In this document: positions 60,799 to 64,000 of the stretch, piece after piece | How positions within the stretch are numbered: the first letter of the stretch is position 1 | Layout of the letters: each line of letters starts with the position of its first letter | Source of the DNA: Lachnospiraceae bacterium | GTDB taxonomy: Bacteria; Bacillota; Clostridia; Lachnospirales; Lachnospiraceae | Assembly: GCA_021772075.1 (NCBI GenBank) | Contig: JAETNQ010000005.1 | Span: forward strand, 37,249 to 101,248 | Direction: 5' to 3' | Length of the DNA: 64,000 nt | Translations under genes and position numbers: made by a program | Notes under the pieces: model-generated | Seen by the model: the letters and a program-made list of their open reading frames with translations, nothing else | What the model was told of the DNA's origin: nothing | The model's database searches: none

Positions 60799-61701
60799 TC
60801 ACTTTTGCTGACAAATCACTCCTTGCAGCAAAAACCAACATTTATCTTTATATTTCGATGGGATTTTTTGAAACTTAATGATGTCGATGCAATCCCCATA
60901 CCGTTCTACAATATCCTTTAAACCGTTGAATTTACGTACATGGTTAAAGCTGTCAAAATTGGGTACGCTAAAAAGTAATGTGGAACCCTGAGGGAGGCTT
61001 TTTAGGATTCCTATATCATCTTTTAAATGTTCTAAAACTTCAAAGCATACATAAAGCCCCGTGTTAAACGGATCAGAAAAATTAACTTTCCGAATATCCT
61101 GAACCAAAAAATTGCCGCAAAATTCAGGGTTTCGTTTCTTTGCAAGATCAATAGCTACTGCGGAAAAATCGTATCCGATATAGTTTATATATCCGTTATC
61201 AAAAAGCATGCCCGCAAACTGACCGCTGCCACATCCGATTTCTATAATCTTTAAATCTGAATGATATTCATTTTTTACCCAGCTCAGCGCTATTAGAAAA
61301 AGCCTCAATACATTCTGTGAAAGATCATTGTAATCGCACCTCATGCTGTCGTCTACGGTATAACAGAAATCCATATATTCCGGGACACAAATATCCTCTT
61401 CCGGCACATGGTATAAGACATATTTGCCATCTGAAGATGGTTCGAACAAATAGACTGGATTTTGCATAGCTGATGCATGTATCTGCCTTATAATTGGGAA
61501 TGGGATTTTGGTTGCTATAATAACATCACAATCCTTGAAAGAGTCCATAGCACTTGGCGCATAAATTTTTATGCCATTACATTGGGTATTCTGTTTTTGC
61601 AAATCATTATCAACATATGCAACAATGTGATATCGGTCATTGAGAAGCTTATATGCTTCATTTCCATAGTTTCCTGTTCCCCACACGACGCATTCTTTCA
61701 T
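60799..61701 (-). CDS. Rossmann-module plus SAM methyltransferase
   Basis: A 300-residue two-domain protein. Residues 1-90 form a Rossmann-like module (VVWGTGNYGNEAY, then VAYVDND, then a strand with DVIIATK), as in the deacetylase fusions. Residues ~140-300 are a class I methyltransferase with the SAM loop IIEIGCGSGQFAG and VCFEVLEHLKDD. It probably methylates a sugar or an activated glycan. It overlaps the upstream gene by 4 bp and lies 24 bp before the sulfotransferase-like gene. Confidence 0.82.
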   Translation of the reverse strand: MKECVVWGTGNYGNEAYKLLNDRYHIVAYVDNDLQKQNTQCNGIKIYAPSAMDSFKDCDVIIATKIPFPIIRQIHASAMQNPVYLFEPSSDGKYVLYHVPEEDICVPEYMDFCYTVDDSMRCDYNDLSQNVLRLFLIALSWVKNEYHSDLKIIEIGCGSGQFAGMLFDNGYINYIGYDFSAVAIDLAKKRNPEFCGNFLVQDIRKVNFSDPFNTGLYVCFEVLEHLKDDIGILKSLPQGSTLLFSVPNFDSFNHVRKFNGLKDIVERYGDCIDIIKFQKIPSKYKDKCWFLLQGVICQQK

Positions 61702-63878
61702 AATAAAACCTTCTTTGCCATATATTCATATATCCTAATTCCGCTTCTGCCCGGCTCCCTATTAGTTTGGCAAGCGGAATGAATCCCTTTTTCAAAAGAT
61801 ACAATACTCATTTCCAATAAATCATTCAAATGAATAGTTCCCGATTCCAAGACCAGTTTATCTATTTTCAAATTTTCTTCTATCAGTTTTGGGTAATCCA
61901 ATGGCGGAGTATTCTCTTCCCCCAGCCTCAGCCGTATCTTCTTGATCGTTAATTGAACCGTATCAAAAATATACAGATCTCCTGTCAGATAAGTCATCAT
62001 CAAAATCTTATCTTCCATGGGACAGCATTCATATATTTCGCCTTCCACAGGAAACGTCGCTATTTGTTTGGTTTTTTTATCAATCCTGTATAGATAAGGC
62101 TGACTTCTGGAAAAATAATAAATATATCCGCCCACATAACAAAAAGAACTGGCGCGGCCTATTTTTGCCAGCTCAAGAATCTCTGATGTTTCAGGATCAA
62201 AGCAGCTGATAAAACAATCCACATCTTCCGTATCCTCTGGCAGTAACCATAATACTTCCCCGTCACTCAAAATATTTGCAAATCCACCCGTCGTATGACA
62301 TGCAATCGGAATCCATTCACTGGATAAATCTTTTGTATGAATACAAAGCAATCCCTTTTGGGAAGGAGAAAAATAATACAGATTTCCTTTATGGATACAG
62401 CCTCTTCGAATATAACATCCTGGTTTTTCAAGCGGATGTCGTTCGATATCCTTTGCCCAATCATCCATATAAAAAATTTCATTGGTTTCCGTATTCATTT
62501 GAAGAATGGAAGGGATGTTATATCCCTGCATATAGATATACCCTCCATGAACTAAAATACTGGAGAATTTACCATCCATATCCCGTATGCTTTCCTTTAA
62601 GGGAATACTTGAAAATGTATCATTTCCTTTATCATAGACAGCAATATTTTTCGCATGGTATGGGCAGAAATATATTTTTCCATTGTGCGCCAAGGCATTG
62701 CTGAATAAATTATGTTTTTCAGGCGTTTCATTCGGAAACATTCCAATATATTTTAATCCGCATTCATTCAAGCCCAGCCTGAACAAACCGTTAAACCAAG
62801 CAGCCGCGCACCAAACATATTCCCCATCATAAAGAAAGACATTTGTATCAAGGCATTTTACATAATCTGTCAGATTAATATTTTGCACTAATATAGTTTT
62901 TCCAACCGCCTGCATCAACGCCATGACGCTGGAACTGTCCCCATAATATAAGTCGCACGTCCTTACGGCTCTATGCAGATCCGGGCTGTCGTCATAAATT
63001 CCATAACCCTCTTTTTGGTAAGTATCGACAATTTGAATATATCTCTGGTACAATTCCGGGCGCATCGCGGCAAAGGTACTCTTCATAAGCGGATGAGGCC
63101 TCCACCACAGCACGGCATCATCCGTTTTCTTGAATATATCCAGAACGCTTTCCACTTTTTGCAAATACAAATCTGATATTCCGTCATTTCCATATCCGCT
63201 TTTCTTGAGCATAGAAGAAAGGGATGTATTGTAAAAAACGATCTTCTTACGCGTGCCATCGGATTTCGCCATAAGATGTTTCCACGTTTCAGGAAGATCG
63301 CTATCGTTATCTTCCATATTGGCAGCAAAGTCAAGTTTAGGTGATCCCAGTGCCAGTATTTTTCTTTGGATGGTTTCAAAAATAGCAAAATCCGTTTCTT
63401 TTTCCTGAACTATGCGCGCCCAGACTGATAAATATTGCTGTCTTATTTCTTCTGATTGCACAATAATAAAATCTGAATACAAAACCGCCGGCAATAATGC
63501 AAAAGAAGGGGAAATAGAAGTTGTTACTGCAAAATAGGGGATGTAACATAATATTTCTGTATGCTTTCGCAAATTTTTACTAAAATACCGGTTATGAATG
63601 CGCGTCACCAGATTTCGGTCATCATACGGATTATGGATAAACACAATATCAGGACATCGCTCCTCCAAAGGATAATCTTTCCAGTTTACGACCGGCACAT
63701 AAGATGGATATTGATCCCCCTCGTAATGCATTTCCCCAAGGCTTTGATCCGGGTTCATGTCGTAATAAGGAATCGGCACCACATATGCATCACAATCCGG
63801 GTCGGCTTCCGCTGCTTTCCAAACGCTTTCCAGACTGTCCCACATAGACGCTTTATATGGAAGAAAAACAACTTCCAA
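61698..63878 (-). CDS. CDP-glycerol-transferase-like protein with C-terminal propeller, 5' end uncertain
   Basis: About 726 residues from TTG 63878; the frame is open to 63995, so TTG 63929 or an upstream ATG are possible. It begins with the family block VFLPYKASMWDSLESVWKAA, which related Lachnospiraceae CDP-glycerol glycerophosphotransferase-like proteins usually carry after a ~100-residue helical N-terminus that is absent here. WWRPHPLM and YYGDSSSV match the CDP-glycerol transferase donor region. The C-terminal ~330 residues show repeated beta blades with YxY/IYYFS patterns, a propeller-like domain. It overlaps the methyltransferase gene by 4 bp. Transferase activity is inferred. Confidence 0.6.
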   Translation of the reverse strand: MEVVFLPYKASMWDSLESVWKAAEADPDCDAYVVPIPYYDMNPDQSLGEMHYEGDQYPSYVPVVNWKDYPLEERCPDIVFIHNPYDDRNLVTRIHNRYFSKNLRKHTEILCYIPYFAVTTSISPSFALLPAVLYSDFIIVQSEEIRQQYLSVWARIVQEKETDFAIFETIQRKILALGSPKLDFAANMEDNDSDLPETWKHLMAKSDGTRKKIVFYNTSLSSMLKKSGYGNDGISDLYLQKVESVLDIFKKTDDAVLWWRPHPLMKSTFAAMRPELYQRYIQIVDTYQKEGYGIYDDSPDLHRAVRTCDLYYGDSSSVMALMQAVGKTILVQNINLTDYVKCLDTNVFLYDGEYVWCAAAWFNGLFRLGLNECGLKYIGMFPNETPEKHNLFSNALAHNGKIYFCPYHAKNIAVYDKGNDTFSSIPLKESIRDMDGKFSSILVHGGYIYMQGYNIPSILQMNTETNEIFYMDDWAKDIERHPLEKPGCYIRRGCIHKGNLYYFSPSQKGLLCIHTKDLSSEWIPIACHTTGGFANILSDGEVLWLLPEDTEDVDCFISCFDPETSEILELAKIGRASSFCYVGGYIYYFSRSQPYLYRIDKKTKQIATFPVEGEIYECCPMEDKILMMTYLTGDLYIFDTVQLTIKKIRLRLGEENTPPLDYPKLIEENLKIDKLVLESGTIHLNDLLEMSIVSFEKGIHSACQTNREPGRSGIRIYEYMAKKVLL

Positions 63879-63951
63879 ATGTACTTTAATGAGAGTGGGT
63901 ATAATTCCCCGCCCCTCGGGGCGTAACAAACTTTTCCCAATATTTATACAA

Positions 63952-63960
63952 TGATATAAT
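63952..63960 (+). promoter_or_regulatory. extended -10 for a plus-strand gene at the window edge
   Basis: TGATATAAT is an extended -10 element located 24 bp before an ATG at 63984. A poor TTTTCC lies at a 17-bp spacing upstream. It lies inside the open frame of the minus-strand transferase-like gene, so the latter's start must be closer to its conserved block. Confidence 0.4.
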
Positions 63961-63983
63961 ATAAGTGGAAAGGAGATGTGTAG

Positions 63984-64000
63984 ATGAGTGAACATATACA
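63984..64000 (+). CDS. start of a divergent gene, cut by the window end
   Basis: ATG at 63984 is preceded by GGAAAGGAG with about 8-bp spacing and an upstream TATAAT. Only MSEHI is visible. Nothing can be said about the product. Confidence 0.5.

Noticed and set aside
63755..63940. 61-residue minus-strand frame over the 5' end of the transferase-like gene
   Set aside because: It is a different frame over the conserved VFLPYKASM region and has no homology; shadow.

Overview
The window looks like a chromosomal segment of a spore-forming anaerobic Firmicute, most likely Lachnospiraceae (Clostridium cluster XIVa). The basis is the mix of genes: spore-coat cotJABC, an Eubacteriales-type minCDE/mreBCD set with a very large PBP2, a small LexA beside a LysM/YneA-like gene, a DUF1292 gene, a group-B-like [FeFe] hydrogenase, and Gram-positive Shine-Dalgarno and sigma-A signals. 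I saw no rRNA or tRNA genes, CRISPR array, transposase or prophage. No gene-free stretch exceeds about 300 bp once starts are corrected.

Region 1 (1-9.2 kb): the end of a branched-chain amino-acid type ABC transporter (livG fragment, livF) with a cytidylate-kinase-like gene; divergent lexA and a yneA-like SOS gene sharing a control region with LexA boxes; a XerC-like recombinase overlapping a TtcA-family thiolase; a PerM/AI-2E permease overlapping dtd; a small membrane protein; a 100-bp palindromic element; an HD-GYP protein and a second cytidylate-kinase-like paralogue.

Region 2 (9.4-25 kb, all minus): two cell-division/cell-shape gene trains. The first is HlyD-like adaptor - yggS - sepF - aroB - rluD. 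The second is radC - mreBCD - pbp2 - minCDE - rodA - mgsA - dacA, with an 18-bp perfect palindrome ahead of it. An orphan small P-loop gene lies between the trains.

Region 3 (25-46.7 kb): mismatch repair and tRNA modification (miaB - mutS - mutL - miaA - YnbB-like gene); a small variable spot with a toxin-antitoxin pair and an unrecognised PD-(D/E)XK-like/winged-helix protein; trpS with an inverted repeat around its promoter and RBS; a Gly/Cys/Arg-Asp-rich small protein; DUF5662; a GH13 protein whose catalytic residues appear lost; DUF1292; and a coupled set of [FeFe] hydrogenase - gltX - UvrD-like helicase, followed upstream by feoAB with a Fur-box candidate.

Region 4 (46.9-64 kb): cotJABC on the plus strand meets a tightly packed nine-gene minus-strand operon of about 16 kb. 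It encodes UDP-ManNAc/ManNAcA synthesis (wecB, wecC), a CgeB-like glycosyltransferase, two tandem deacetylase-Rossmann-Zn ribbon-methyltransferase fusions, a heparinase II/III-fold protein, a sulfotransferase-like multidomain protein, a Rossmann-methyltransferase and a CDP-glycerol-transferase-like/beta-propeller protein. This looks like a surface (possibly spore-surface) glycan synthesis and decoration system and is the best candidate for something undescribed. Its upstream end lies beside a divergent gene that starts in the last 17 bases.
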